A stretch of 64,000 bases of DNA from Ochromonas danica (GCA_015146655.1 VKHL01000063.1:1-64000); one strand, 5' to 3'; shown: positions 32,991 through 45,987, counted from the stretch's first letter. Notes: generated from the letters alone by a model not told the origin. Made by a program: numbers and translations.

Positions 32991-35020
32991 ATGGAGAGCA
33001 CCGGATTAAATGGTTCTGAATGCCCCATTTGCTATCGGACATTAAATAAACCGGTGAGCCTGCAAGGTTGCTCGCATAAGCTTTGCCAGTTCCCATGCTT
33101 AAAGATGATTGCTTCTGCCACGAATGACGAATTTTGCTGTCCAGTATGCAGGTCAAAGCAGAAAGTTAAGCACCCATCGGATAGCACTATTTGGTGTTTT
33201 GATAATGCCGTCAGTTTTGTCTTGCTGGAAGTTGAGCAAAGTAATGAAGAGCTTGGAATGGCTATTCGACACCATCGTAAGGATATTCATCGACGCTACG
33301 CATATTGGGTTAAAAGGAACACATTGCGATACGGTGCTGAATCCTTTGTAGGGAGCTTTCAAGGCGACTGCGGGCGGCATACCAAACTTGTCGTATCAAG
33401 CAAAAACGTAGCTATTCTGTCACTCTTGCAACCATTACTGAGTTCACAATATATTACTTTTACACCTTCACTCTTATACACGCTTCAAGATTTCTTCAAT
33501 AAGTTGAGCAATACGGACTGTAGTAAACCTATCAGTCACGAGGATCTGGACAAGTATTCTGCAAAGCTTACTTTTGAATCGGTTATTGATATGCCTATTG
33601 AAAATGTCGAAGATCTTTATCTCCCAGTCTGCCTATTGTGCCCCTTACCGATGAGTTCTGTCCTTTTGTTTCTCCACATGTGAGCATTCGACTGAATCTG
33701 CTTAAAGTCGGTTCCTTTGTTTGCTTGAAAAGCGGCCCCTCCTTCAAAGCTGCTACTGAACTTAACTTTAAGGTGGTGATCCAGGAGCATGACGGTGTGC
33801 CTTGGCTTGTGTCGACCACAGATGACTTTTCCACCGAGATTGTGCACTCTTTTAGCTGCTTTGCGGATTACTTGGCATGTGCAAATACTACACTTTCCGT
33901 CTCAATCGATAATAATGACGCGGGCGCATTCTTTTCGTTCGCTGATTTGATGTACTACCCCTCTGATAGTCCAGACAATAGCTGTCAGCCACTCCATGTG
34001 TCTTACTATCAAGCTGCACGCCAGTGCGCCCTACCACGCTCGTCTCAAGAAGTCTTTGATATTATTGGGATAAGCAGCGAAGGAGCCACACGAATTCCCC
34101 ATCAAGATAATTCGCAGGGTCCTCTCTATTGGCTAGACAACTATTTTGTAGAGCTCGCACCGAGCACACTATTCAATGAAGAAGGCTTCATGGATCTGGG
34201 CTTTATCTCCTCGGTAGCCAAGGAGTTTGCCTACTATTATCATCGCTCTCCGTGCTATGCACTGCAATTGCCAAAGTACTGGCTAGCTTCGCACTTCAAT
34301 GATCTCTTCCAGTACAGTTGCGGAACGATCCCCAATGCTGTCTCGGGTACCCTCACCTGGAGCACGTCTGATCTGCCTGTTACAAGGAAGTTCGCAGGTG
34401 ATAGGGTCGGCAGACTGTGTGTCGATAGTGTGAAGGAGGAGTTTACCAGTGTCACCACCGCTGTACTGCAAAGGCTGTCTGTAAGCGAGGATGAGTTGCT
34501 GGTGTTCTGTCATGGAACGAAAGCGCGATTCGCTAACCAAATGCTAATCAACGGCATCTCTTTGGAGCGCGGAGCTGCCGAGCAGGATTTTAGCAATAGT
34601 AATGGCTTCTATGTACACGAACGCCGGCCTGATCTTGCTTGGCAATGGGCTAAAGTAAGGTACCCTCACTCTGATCTAGCGGTGCTACTGTTCTACGTGC
34701 GCAAGGAAGATTGGATTGCTCTAGAACATTTCGACATGGGCGAAAATGCCGATCAGGAGTGGCAAGCGGTAGTGTCTTTTTATCGATGCTATGATCGACT
34801 CTACCGCATGGGTGATATGGTTGACTTATATAATACACAGCTGGACCTGTGCAAATACCAAAGTATCCGTGGACCGGCATATAAAAACGTTATCGATATT
34901 CAAGCAGGTATGGATCCTATACCATATAGCCCTTCCTTCATCCAGGTGGCCCTTCGCAAACAGTTAGCGGTGAATTTATTGCAGAGTTCTAATGTAGTCG
35001 TTATGTATACAAGAGCTTAG
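32991..35020 (+). CDS. RING-like protein with C-terminal DUF3990/ADP-ribosyltransferase-fold domain; frame interrupted once
   Basis: The N-terminus has a RING-like Cys/His set: CPIC, then CSHKLCQFPC, then CPVC. The C5-C6 spacing is three residues where two is usual. The middle is unrecognised. The C-terminal third has VFCHGTKARFANQML, then GISLERG, QDFSNSNGFYV and AWQWA, then ALLFYVR-like and SIRGPAY steps. This order (HGT, DF…GFY, A..WA, I.GP) matches the DUF3990/ADP-ribosyltransferase-fold family as I know it. The coding sequence lies in two overlapping plus frames, with one apparent interruption, so it is either spliced unusually, mis-sequenced or decayed. A ubiquitin-related function is suggested only by the RING-like part. 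ATG 32991 is the first in frame. There is no detectable intron elsewhere, unlike many neighbours. Confidence 0.6.
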
Positions 35021-36935
35021 CTGTAGCAGGAAGTTATTCCTGCTGTACAGTTCCGGGCCCCCTTGAGTTCCGCCCCCCTCTTATGGTTATTAGGGTCTCC
35101 CAGACTCCCAGATTCCTATATTTAGCCAATTATGATGAAAATGACTAAATAGTTGCATTCGTCAATGAAAAGCCAAAGAAGAACAGAAAGAATCATCTTT
35201 GAGAAAAAGAAAGATGTTTTAAGCAAACCAAGCGTTTTTCTTTGTAGATAGCCGAGGTTTTCGCACCAAGAGAACAATAAAAAGTAAGTGAAGGACAAAG
35301 TAACAATAATAAATTACTCTCCATATAGGGAATCCTCTGTCTTCCTCTGAATTGTTCATTGTCCCAGTTGCTACAATCAGTACTTTCGCGGTAGCTAGAG
35401 AATTGCAACATGATAGTCTACAAGTGTATGAGAGCTTTGGGTTTCTTCTACTCCCTTCTTCGCAACAAATAAGTTGTGTTGGGAAGAAGTTGATAAAACA
35501 AGCCGCTTTCGTCTATATTAAAAATGTTCTCCGGTTTATAAACTTGCAGTGCTGTCTGTCTTTAAAGCCTCAATTTCTGGAGAATGATCGACTCGACTAT
35601 AGCCACCAGCCTCGCCATGAAGATTAGTGAAATCGATATCGTATCTTCGACTAAACTTTGCTAACTGCTTACAATCGAGCGGTACTTTTGAATTGGTGCG
35701 ACTGTTACTGCTTTCTTCGAGATTATTTTTCAATTTTGCAAAACAACGTTCTTTACATTCCAGTACGAAACAAGCTTTCTCGGGTAGTTTCGATGAAGTC
35801 TTCACCTTCCTCCTCGATCTACATGAATAAAGTGTCGAAACATCTCCATGTTCATTCCAGCACCGATTCGGATCTGGTCTTTTTCCGCAAGATGACGAAT
35901 CTTTCGAACACCACCATCAGAAATTCCATAGTGCAGAGCCAGCTTCACCATTTCAAGAGAGCTGGATTGAATCTCTTCTCTTTCTTTTACGATGAGCTAT
36001 CATTTCATTAATAATTTAGGTGAAATGTATGTGTTCATTCGTTGGTAAAGCAGTGACGTATGCGTAAAAGTAGTCCAGAAAGCCAGATTCTTCACATTCC
36101 CAGATGTTGCTGGGGGCCTCGGACTCTGTACGTTCGTACACTGTGATACCATACGAAAATGACAGATAAAATCAAAATTGCATGATTAAGTTTCCCATCC
36201 ATGCATAGTTAGAAGATTTTATACCAGGATAGTGCAGGTCAGCAAGATTCGCCCCGCCACCATCTCTTCAGCGAGTTCTTCTTTGGAGTTGGGGGGTTAT
36301 TAGATAGTCTTTGATTGGTTAGCTATGTTAGCACTACTTAACGGGAGTAGCCGGGAAAAGTCAGCTTAACGAAAAGTGAACGCCATTTTTCTCCGTGGGT
36401 TTCGTCTCACTGCCAGAGGGATGGATAATTGGTGCAGGTCAGCAAGATTCGCCTCGCCACCATCTCTTCAGCGAGTTCTTCTTTGGAGTGAATAGTACCT
36501 TCTTCCACCTGAATCGACTTCACATCACGAGCGGGAGATGTTAGACTTCGGAAGGAACCAATATTGCGTATCCAAAAGATTCACGACTTTAGCGAAATCG
36601 AATTGGAAATCTGAAGAACAATTTTGAGCGAAATAAGATGATGACTGCATACTGTACAGCACTGTGGTTATTCCCGCGGACTTGCATCTTGGCGTGGAAG
36701 GGAGTTTTGCCTCTCGCTAGAAATGGTCTGCTTGTGGTGTTCGAGGAGTTGGAGGTGATGGGCAGCGGTGTGTGAACCGAAGAAGTGTAAGGTTATATGA
36801 ACGTGAACGTTCATGTTGTATTGGAACATCAGAAGTGCAATGAGAACAGAACGCAAACGTATTTCATGGATATCATTCGATCACATTCTTTTGCCTAATT
36901 CTATTGACATTCGCAACAAACAGAATCAACATTTC
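35021..36935. other. Intergenic with a 58-bp direct repeat and coding-like remnants
   Basis: No gene is called. A frame of about 125 codons without a clear start (minus, 35536-35913) and a short minus fragment reading KEELAEEMVARRILLTCT near 36430-36490 look coding-like but match nothing I know. The latter overlaps a 58-bp direct repeat. Confidence 0.45.
36233..36491. repeat. 58-bp direct repeat, copies 201 bp apart
   Basis: GTGCAGGTCAGCAAGATTCG through CTTCTTTGGAGT occurs at about 36233-36291 and 36434-36492 with one visible mismatch (CCCCG versus CCTCG). The intervening roughly 140 bp are unique. Confidence 0.85.
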
Positions 36936-38919
36936 ATGTCGAAACAATCCAATTTCTACACTCTCATCACTATCTATGCGCTTGGTAAGTGAATAGCGGA
37001 ATGTTGTTCTCTGTTGCCTCAACATCCATCTCTGTGATATCTCACTTGTGTGTCTTTGTGCTGACATTCCAGGCATCAGTGTTGTCTGTGGGAGACAAAT
37101 CGCCAAATGGAACAAAGGTAAGAGAGTTGAAAAGTAAATAACTATCAATTGATGACTGATTAGTGATTGAAATGCTCTGTTGTGTTCTTGTAGGATTCGC
37201 ACTGTACGATTTTCCGTTGTTCTTTCTTGCCTTGCTAGTTTACATGTTTACCCTCGCAATGTTAACTTTCTGCTTCTCGGAGCTTGTCTCTATGGTACCC
37301 TTCTCCGGTGGTTGCTACGGCTATTCTCGTTGTGCTTTGGGACCTTTCTTGGGCTATCTTGCTGGCATGGTTGAGGCAGCAAAGTACATTCTCTTTAGCG
37401 CTTTCAGCATCTACTTTTTGGGTGAAGTCTTCCGCGATGCTTTTGGGTTTGATACGAAGTATGATGTGGTAATTTGGATGGCTTTCTTGGTGAATTACAA
37501 TGCAGTTCACTTTTTCAAGAGACAGTGGCTGTGGATGTTAGTATGGCTGACAGGAACCATGGTTCTCATTGTGCAGTTGATCTTCATCTTTGGATCTGTC
37601 AGCCATGGATCAATAGCTGGCATTAAGGAGGCGCATTGGGATTCTGATCCTCAAGATTTCCTCAAAGCTTTCTTTTATGTAGCTCGCATGCTTTCCGCTC
37701 TAGACGCAGTGCGCACTTGTGTGGATGAAGAGGTATGTTGTGATACTACTGATTCTATGTTTTCGCCTGTCCATTAAGCTTTATGATTTGATCAGCAGGG
37801 TAGCGGAATTGTTCCCAAGGCTCTTCTTCATATAATGGGGTGGGCCATTCTAACTGCCGTTGCTAGTGTTGTGGCCCAAGCTGCTTACAATTATAGCAAC
37901 AGTGCCTTGCTTGGCCAAGAGTTTGCCTATAATATGGGTTTGAGGATTACATTGTCATTGAGTGAAGATAACAAGTACGTGACCTTGCTCTCGTTGCCTG
38001 GAGCACTAGGTTGCTCTACTTCTTATTTCTATTGTGCTGCTCGTCAAGTGAGATCAATGGCTAGTTCTGGTCTATTGCCTCCTGTTTTGGCCATGGGTCA
38101 TGGCAGTAAGGTGAAAGATAGTAGCCAGCCTGATGACAAAGCAATTGCAGTAGTACCCGGTGGTGATAATAATGGCGTAGAGGGAAGTGTAAATCTTGGG
38201 AGTCGAGCAACCAGTCCTGATGATTTAGTAGAGCGTGACGCACCCACCGTGGCACTTCTTGCATGCTCTGTATTATGTCTAATTCTCTTGGTAGTAGGTC
38301 AATATGCAATCGAGGACTATAATGAAATCTATACAGATGCTGGGAATTTTATTAAACTCTATAATGTATCAATTTCTAGCTGTGGCTTATGTTGTCTTTA
38401 TTACACGTTTTTCTAATATGGAAAGAGTAGTCAAGAATCCTTTTGGTATGACGGGAGCTTTTGTTCCAATGGCTTTCTTCGGTATGCTGTTCGTGCTTAA
38501 ATTGTATTATGGTGGAAATGAAGCTATAGGACAAGGTATCGCGTTGGCCGTATTCTTCGTGTCAATTTTAGTTTATTACTTTTGGGTGGTTGAGAAGCGT
38601 CAGTTTTTTTCAAAGGAAGAGCAACATAAGTTTATGAAAGCTTATATTGTGAACGGTATGTTCTAAGTAGTACAACGTTTTCTACACAAGTTGTCTGTGT
38701 GTTAATTGTGATTATTTGTTGTCGTTTGCATTAGCAAACAAGAATCGTAAACGTGTTAAAGTTGCTTCTAAACCTTCTTCCAAGCTTCTTCGTATTTGGA
38801 CCGGAGCTTTGGTTTTTACTTCCAAAGTTAGCTCTTCTCACAAAGCAAGCGGTGGTAGTTCTATTTCCACGATGTCTGCTCTTGTTCCTAAAGTGGTTCG
38901 TGGACGGACTATAAGATGA
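36936..38919 (+). CDS. APC-family amino-acid/amine permease-like membrane protein, 5 or more exons
   Basis: Likely imports an amino acid or amine across a membrane. Exons derived by phase are 36936-36984, 37073-37117, 37194-37732, 37799 to about 38380, then a frame change, continuing to 38655, and 38735-38919. The start reads MSKQSNFYTLITIYALGISV. FSGGCYGYSRCALGPFLGYL matches the substrate-binding helix region of APC permeases (such as ethanolamine permease relatives), and many hydrophobic helices follow. Near 38300-38380 the reading frame shifts from …NFIKLYNVSIS to YQFLAVAYVVFITRF. Neither a clean intron nor a single splice choice I tried fits well, so a one-base sequencing error or a true break is possible. 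The tail after 38735 is basic (NKNRKRVKVASK). Exon 4 has a CAGCAG tandem acceptor. Confidence 0.7.
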
Positions 38920-39673
38920 TGAATTCTAACAATTCTAACCTTTGAGAGGATAGAGAGTTGTTTTAGTTGTCTGATGGATTTCTTCCTTCCTGATATATTA
39001 TTACTCTATCTTATGATTACTTGTCCACTACGACTACTGTTGTGTGTTTTCTCCTTATTCTTGATTGTGGGTTTTCTTCTTCTGAAATCTCTTCTGCTGT
39101 CTTTCTACTGTCTTGGATGATCTAATGTCAACAAATCAATGTCATGAACAACCTAAAAAGAAATCTGTTGTAGTACTTTGCTGCAGTTCGTTGCTCTGCT
39201 GTTATGTACTGTTCTTTCCATCTCCCCTCTTCTCCTTCTTCTCTAAATTGAATATTCTTGACAGGTTGTGCTGTTGATGTGATTTGTTTTTGATACTTGC
39301 CGTTGTTAGATGATTCGAAGAGTGGTGTTTCAGTGAGTTTTATGTGCTGGTATTAAAATTATGCAGTACTACCATAAATCAGTAAATATTAATGATCAGA
39401 TTATCTATTGCAAAGATACCGTAGTTAGATCAAATGTAGTGAGACCCGGGCCAGTAGAATGCTTGACTCCATCAATGCAAGGTGAAGCTATCTTCACCGT
39501 CACATCGTTGAAATGGACCACTACAGAGTATACTTTACATACATACTAGATACTACATCATCTTTCATCACCATTTTTTCCCTTTCCTTTGCCTTCACTC
39601 TACTTGTAGTACTGTTGTTTGCTTTCTTCTATTCTCTCTTTGTATTCTAAAACTGAGAAGAAAGCAAGCAGAC

Positions 39674-39720
<47 letters not shown>

Positions 39721-39889
39721 CTCAGTCTCAACATACACGAACTGAATGACTATCTATTTCATGCAGGAGATAGTAGTGTGTGGTCACATCATGGTATGAG
39801 ATGGAGAAGGAGAAGAAGAAGAAGATAAATGAGAAGTTTCTTATTATACCTCCTAAATTAATCCATCAATTCAAACTGCATAAGGTATA
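38920..39889. other. Intergenic, 3' flank of the permease
   Basis: AT- and pyrimidine-rich with a perfect (GAT)n run at about 39673-39720. Short frames here are low-complexity and not supported. Confidence 0.6.
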
Positions 39890-40308
39890 CACTGGTAAAT
39901 AGGAATTAGTAATTTTTTTGTAAAAATTTGTAAATTAGTGACATTACAAATTTACACCAATTACTAAAATTGGTAATCAGAAATTACCAACTTTTTACAA
40001 AAAATTGGTAAAACAAATTACAAAAAGATTACCAAATTTAGTAATTTACAAAACGTTTATTACCTTTAACGCGGTACATATACGATCATTGGTAAATTTA
40101 CTAAGTTGGTAAATTTACTAAAATTTGGTAAATTACTAATAGTTAGTGAAAAGTGACAGCAACGCTGGCCACTTTACCAATTATTACTAATACGATTAGT
40201 GATCGTCTCAAAAAGGCCATTTTTAAAAAGCAGTTTGTGGCATAGAATCACTAATTTTTGTGAAATTACAGATTATTACAAATAAATTAGTGAACTTATT
40301 TACCAGTG
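39890..40308. mobile_element. 419-bp CACTA-like MITE
   Basis: Terminal inverted repeats start CACTGGTAAATA at both ends (39890 forward; 40308 in reverse complement). The element is flanked by the perfect 3-bp duplication ATA (39887-39889 and 40309-40311). CACT(A/G) termini with 3-bp target duplications are characteristic of the CACTA/EnSpm superfamily. The interior is AT-rich and built of TTGGTAA, ATTAGTAA and TTTACCAA motifs in both orientations, with no reading frame. It is therefore a non-autonomous element. Other superfamilies with CACTG ends cannot be excluded. Confidence 0.65.
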
Positions 40309-40510
40309 ATATACTTTCTTGATGATAATCATCTGCTAAAATAAACCAAAATTACTTCCTAATACAAAATTAGACATTTTCAATAACACAGCAGGGAAGA
40401 GGAAGAGGAAGAGGAGATGTCATGGGCTAAGTATCATATATGATAAGCCTGATGAAATAAAGTGTGTAACATCATAAACATGGGAGATATTGTTCTTGTA
40501 TGGATATGGA

Positions 40511-43500
40511 TCATGACGTTGTTAATTGTTGTTGTTTGGCCATCAGAAGTATTTTGATTTCTTCTGTCTTAGCGATATCAAGAGGAGTCTCTCCATTCTA
40601 ACCCAATAACAACAACAACAACCACAATACACAAGACACAAGATAGATAGTTAAGGTCAGATAACAATACACAGTCTCACACACAAACTTCTTCTCCTTC
40701 TTCACAACCTACTACTGTAACATACTATAGTATACTAGTATAACAGAGAATATACTAGTAGTACCATCTAATCACTGTATTCTAATAAGAAGCACACATG
40801 ATGTTATTCTAATCAATGCTATACTAAAGTAGACCCTATCGCTACACATAAATACCATCATAATACACACAGACGAGACATTACAAACACATCACAGCAG
40901 TCTCACATCTACTAGTTCTAACTACATTACTCCGACATACAAGGTTTAAGGTATACACAACACTATAGTACAGCATATAATCTTTCTTACCTTATCACGA
41001 TGGGTTAAATCCACTCGCTGATCATCCAATAAAACTCTCACTACTTCAACATTACCATAACCACATGCAACATGCAAGGCAGTATATCCAATCTAGTCAA
41101 ACAAAAGCAATAACTTTGGTATTGGTATCATCTATGAATAAAGACAATGTAACTATGATACATCTAGCCATACTAACATATCAACTATAGCTTCTTGACC
41201 TATTTAGAGACTATGACTATACATGTTAACACTGAACACAGTCACTCTTACCTTACTAGTCTTGTTTACTAGCACACGCTGATCGTCCAATAAGACTTTC
41301 ACTACCTTCACATTACCTTTCCAGCATGCGGTATGAAAGGCAGTAGATCCATTCTACCGGTAGTAGTTAAACACAACAATGACAAACAATAGAGAGTTAG
41401 TGCTTTAGAACATTAATCACATTATGATCCTAACAAATGTATACCAAAACCTGTTTCTACCACGATATATAATGTACGAAATACTAGACTACAATAATAT
41501 GTGCTGATATTAGTTAGACACAAGTACACTAACCGTATTTGTCTTGTTTACTTCTACACGTTCATCAAGTAATAAGAGCTTGACAATTTCAGCATTTCCA
41601 TAGTAGCATGCAACATGCAAGGCAGTATTCCCATTCTAGGTGAGCACAGTCACAAAGATTAGTAACTGATCATTACGGTACTAAAATATACGGTACTATA
41701 ATATGTGCTAACATACGTGCTGGTACTATGTCGTAAAATGCTCACCTCGTTAACCTCGTTTACATCCACATGTTCATGAGCCAATAAGACTTTCACTACT
41801 TCAACATGTCCACGTTGACATGCAACATGTAAAGGAGTATTTCCGTACTAATCAAATACAGTCACAAACATTAGTTTCAGTATGTCATAGGAATGACATT
41901 TATGTACGACAGCTTCTACAACACAAAACTCATCATAACTCTAATATACAGTAGTAGCAGCATAAGACTACCACCATGTTACACACTGTACTATATAGAG
42001 TTAGTACTTACCATGTAATCATTGTCAAACAGTAACAGTAATGGGTTTAAATGGGCAATAGCATTTGACCATGTTACACGCGAGCGAGTATCCCGTTTCT
42101 AGTTAACCATCATAATCCCCAACATTAGCATTAGTGTCTACTATGGATAATGAGATATAACCATTATACAGCTACTCAAACTAATGCAACACATCATTAC
42201 AAAACGCGACAACAAACACACAAGCTAATACCACACACTATCTCTCTTACATAGTTGGCCTTGTTAACTTCCACCCGATCATCGTCTAATAAGAGCTTCA
42301 CTACTTCAACGTAGCCATTGAAGCATGCAGTATGCAAGGGAGTATCTCCATCCTAGTCAACCATACTCACGAGCATTAGTATGCATAATACTAGCATCTA
42401 CACAAAATCACATTCATCTACTTTATACCAACATCAACACTACCTAACTAATTGCTGTACAATACCAGTCTAACACTATAAACAGATTGACATTAAACAT
42501 AGATAGACTGACCGTATTTGCCATTATATCCACACGGCGATTACCCAATAAGATTTTCACCACTTCTGCTCTCCCATGGTCACATGCTGTTTGAAAAGCA
42601 GTAGATCCATTCTAATCAAACAGCGCAGTCACAAACAAACAGGATTAGCAAGCGCTATTGCATCTCTTATACATCTACATATAATATCATGTGTAAACGA
42701 TAGCATATTCATGTTCATTGTCCAATACAAGAATACAAATCGACAGGCGTATATCAGAAACAACTAAACTTACCGTGTTTATGTTGTTTACATCCACCTG
42801 TGTAACTCCCAAAAGGATCTTCACCACGTCTACATTGCCATAACCACATGCAATATGGAAGGGCGTATCTCCATCCTAGGCAAACGTAGTCACCAACATT
42901 AATCACCAACATTCATATTCATGCTCATCTGCTCATAGACATATGCACAGTAACATCTCTACCAACTTTAGATACTCTAATATCTTCTAACAAGCAACCC
43001 ATCATTACGATACTGTACAAGATTTCTACGATAGGTAATGATACAAAACACAGCCACCCTTACATGATTCGTCTTGTTTACATCTACACGTTGATCATCC
43101 GATAAGATCTTAACCATATCGGCATTACCCATAAAGCACGCCATAAAACAAGGAGTATCTCCATTCTAGTCATGTAATAGTATTAGCATTCTAAAGGAAT
43201 AATAACATCATTATGACTATAATGCAGATATTTACACTGATATATATACATACGTACAATATCACAGGCACTAACGTTACTATACCAATATAAACATCAT
43301 CCAACATGCATCCATCATTAATCATCCACTTTACACCTATAAAGCCAACAACATAGCATCTTATATCATGTAACCCAGCACACATTAGCTAAACAATACT
43401 GTAGCCTACGCGCTTCTTTACCTTGTTTGCCTCATTCACTAACACCCGCAAATCGTCCAATAAGAGTTTTACAACTTCAGCATAACCATTTTGACATGCA

Positions 43501-45987
43501 ACATGCAAGGGAGTGTTGCCATCCTGGTCAAACACAGTCACCAATCCCGTGCAATTATTCTAAATGAAAGTACCGTACAAGATGGTATATACAGTCATGC
43601 TTACCTCATTCATCTTGTTTACATCATTAGCCATGTTATCATCCGCCCGCTGATCGGCCAAAAAGAGTTTCACCAATTTAACTTTTCCAATACCACAAGC
43701 AATATGAAAGGGCGTTTCTCCAATCTGTTGACAGTCAAAAATATCAGTATTGTATTCTATTAGTTCAATGACATTATGCAACGTAGACTGACAACATATA
43801 CACAATAACATCTTCACCTACACCACCACCAACTTTGAACATATAAACCATCATGACCCTCATAATATCTTATAATGGTACTTCATGATCAACACAAAAT
43901 TATACTTACCTTATTCACCACACTTAAATCCACCCGTTGGTCATACAATAAGATCTTCACCAATTCAATCTTCCCAGTTCTGCATGCGATATGCAAGGGA
44001 GTAACTCCTTTCTATTCAAGCACAGTCACCGCATATCCGTATATAAACAATAACAATTTCATAGACTATACCACCTTCTAACGTGCCAACAATATGCAAT
44101 AGGAGTACACATAGTCACACTACCTACTAACCTCATTCGCTTTGTTTATTTCTACCCGCTGATCATCCAATAAGATCTTCACTGTTTCAACATTTATATT
44201 TCTGCATGCAACGTGTAAGGGAATATCTCCCACCTAGTCAAATTCAGTCAAAAATGGCAGTGTTGGTAATCCCATAAGAAGAACGATTTAATACCATTCA
44301 TCATCAGGACTTGCACAATACCATCGCCATGCTTACCTTGTTAGTTTTGGTTACATCGACCCGATTATCTGCCAATAAGATCTTCACAACCTCAACATGT
44401 CCCATTGCGCATGCGCCATGCAAGGGAGTATCTCCATCCTAGTTCACACACAAACACATTCACAAACATTCCAAAGTTATACCTCACCTATATCATAGCA
44501 ACATGTATTCGTTTTATATCACTAACCATAGCGATCATTCCAAATACAATACAACAAACTTATGATGTAGACTGCAAGTTACAAACGCACCTACCTTATT
44601 ACTCGCGTTTGCATCCACCTGCCCATAGAGCAATAAGTCCTTAATCACTTCCACATGCCCTGCCTTGCATGCGGCATATAATGCAGTCTCCCCATGCTGG
44701 TCACAACCACCCACAAACATTAACATCTGATCTAGTCATACCAACATATGCAAAAGGGACACCATGTTCATCAACACAACTGCTACTTTCTAACATCCAA
44801 CTCATCATTATTTTGCTATTCCGTAATACATGTATGAATATTACAATAATCACACACTAAAATCAAACAATCCTTCACTTAATAGTCATGCTTACATTAT
44901 TAGTCTTTGATACGTCCGCCCGCATATCGTGCAACAAGAACTTCACCACTTCAATATGACCCTTCGAACATGCTGCATGTAGCGGAGTATCTCCATCCTG
45001 ATCACTCACAGTCACCCACATAAGTATCCAATAAAAGTGTGAAAGTCACTCATACCAATACATGCTCTTATATACCTTATTGGCCTTGTATAAATCTGTC
45101 CTGCCATGGCCCAATAACAGCTTCACAACTTCGACGTGACCCCACTCGCATGCCGTGTGAAGAGGAGTACTCGCATTCTAGTTATACATTATTTTGTAGC
45201 ATAAGCACACGCTGCCACGAACAGCACTAGTACTCACCACACTATCCACAGCATTGATGTCAATTTCTGGATGAAGTAACAATAACCTCGCCATCTCTGC
45301 ATTACCCTTAGCAGCTGACATGTGCAGTGCTGTAACACCCTATAGACCATTATTAGACAATCACCATATCATACCATCCCTATTAGAATGAACAGCAATA
45401 TAGTTGAGGTATTCACAGACATCATCCCTCCCACCTACATCATAACAACAACAATAGCAATCATCATCCTTGCTAAGAGGCTTAGTAAACAAGAGTGCAC
45501 TGTTTTCCATGACACCAGAATGCTATAATCAGTACTTTACCTCGATTTCTTGACCATCCCTAATCATTGTGAAGTGATAGTAGATTACCGATAGAGGGAT
45601 TCTGTGAATTGCCTTACAAGCCTCCAGTGTTTTCAATACAGTCACATCTTCTGATTCAACCATTTGCTTCCAATATGTGGCACAGACTTGCAGTAATGTG
45701 ACTGTGCTATTTTGTAGTTCAGATATCAACTTCATATTTACTGCCTGATATTGTTCTTCTAACTTGTAAGGGATAGCATCCAGAAGACCACAGAGCACCT
45801 CCTCTACCTCAGTACAATCTCTCTCTTTCTGTTTCCTTCTTATTTCTTCCTCTGCATCTTGTTTTTCTGACCTTGACAGTATCTTCTCCGTCGCTTCCAG
45901 CAAATACGAAAATACAGCATGAAATAATTTTAAGATAAGGTAGATTGGATAGATTAATATCCTGAGAAGGTCTACTAACTCTTCCAT
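40511..45987 (-). CDS. Ankyrin-repeat protein, 20 exons, one repeat per exon, about 789 aa
   Basis: Exon 1 (45541-45987) encodes 149 aa: a hydrophobic N-terminal helix (LLRILIYPIYLILKLFHAV, possibly a membrane anchor), then a charged helical segment. Nineteen ANK exons follow, all phase 0: 45238-45339, 45076-45177, 44896-44997, 44595-44696, 44337-44438, 44132-44233, 43910-44011, 43605-43724, 43422-43523, 43064-43165, 42774-42875, 42513-42611, 42251-42352, 42012-42098, 41746-41847, 41534-41635, 41252-41353, 40991-41092 and 40511-40597. Most are exactly 102 nt (34 residues): DGDTPLHVACxxGHVEVVKxLL, then DDxRVDVNxxN. Deviants are 120, 99 and 87 nt. The 42012 exon is a degenerate repeat. ANK arrays bind partner proteins; no catalytic domain is seen, so this looks like a scaffold. 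The partner is unknown. Confidence 0.9.

Noticed and set aside
39619-39828. Frame encoding poly-Asp and basic tail
   Set aside because: (GAT)n microsatellite; no homologue.
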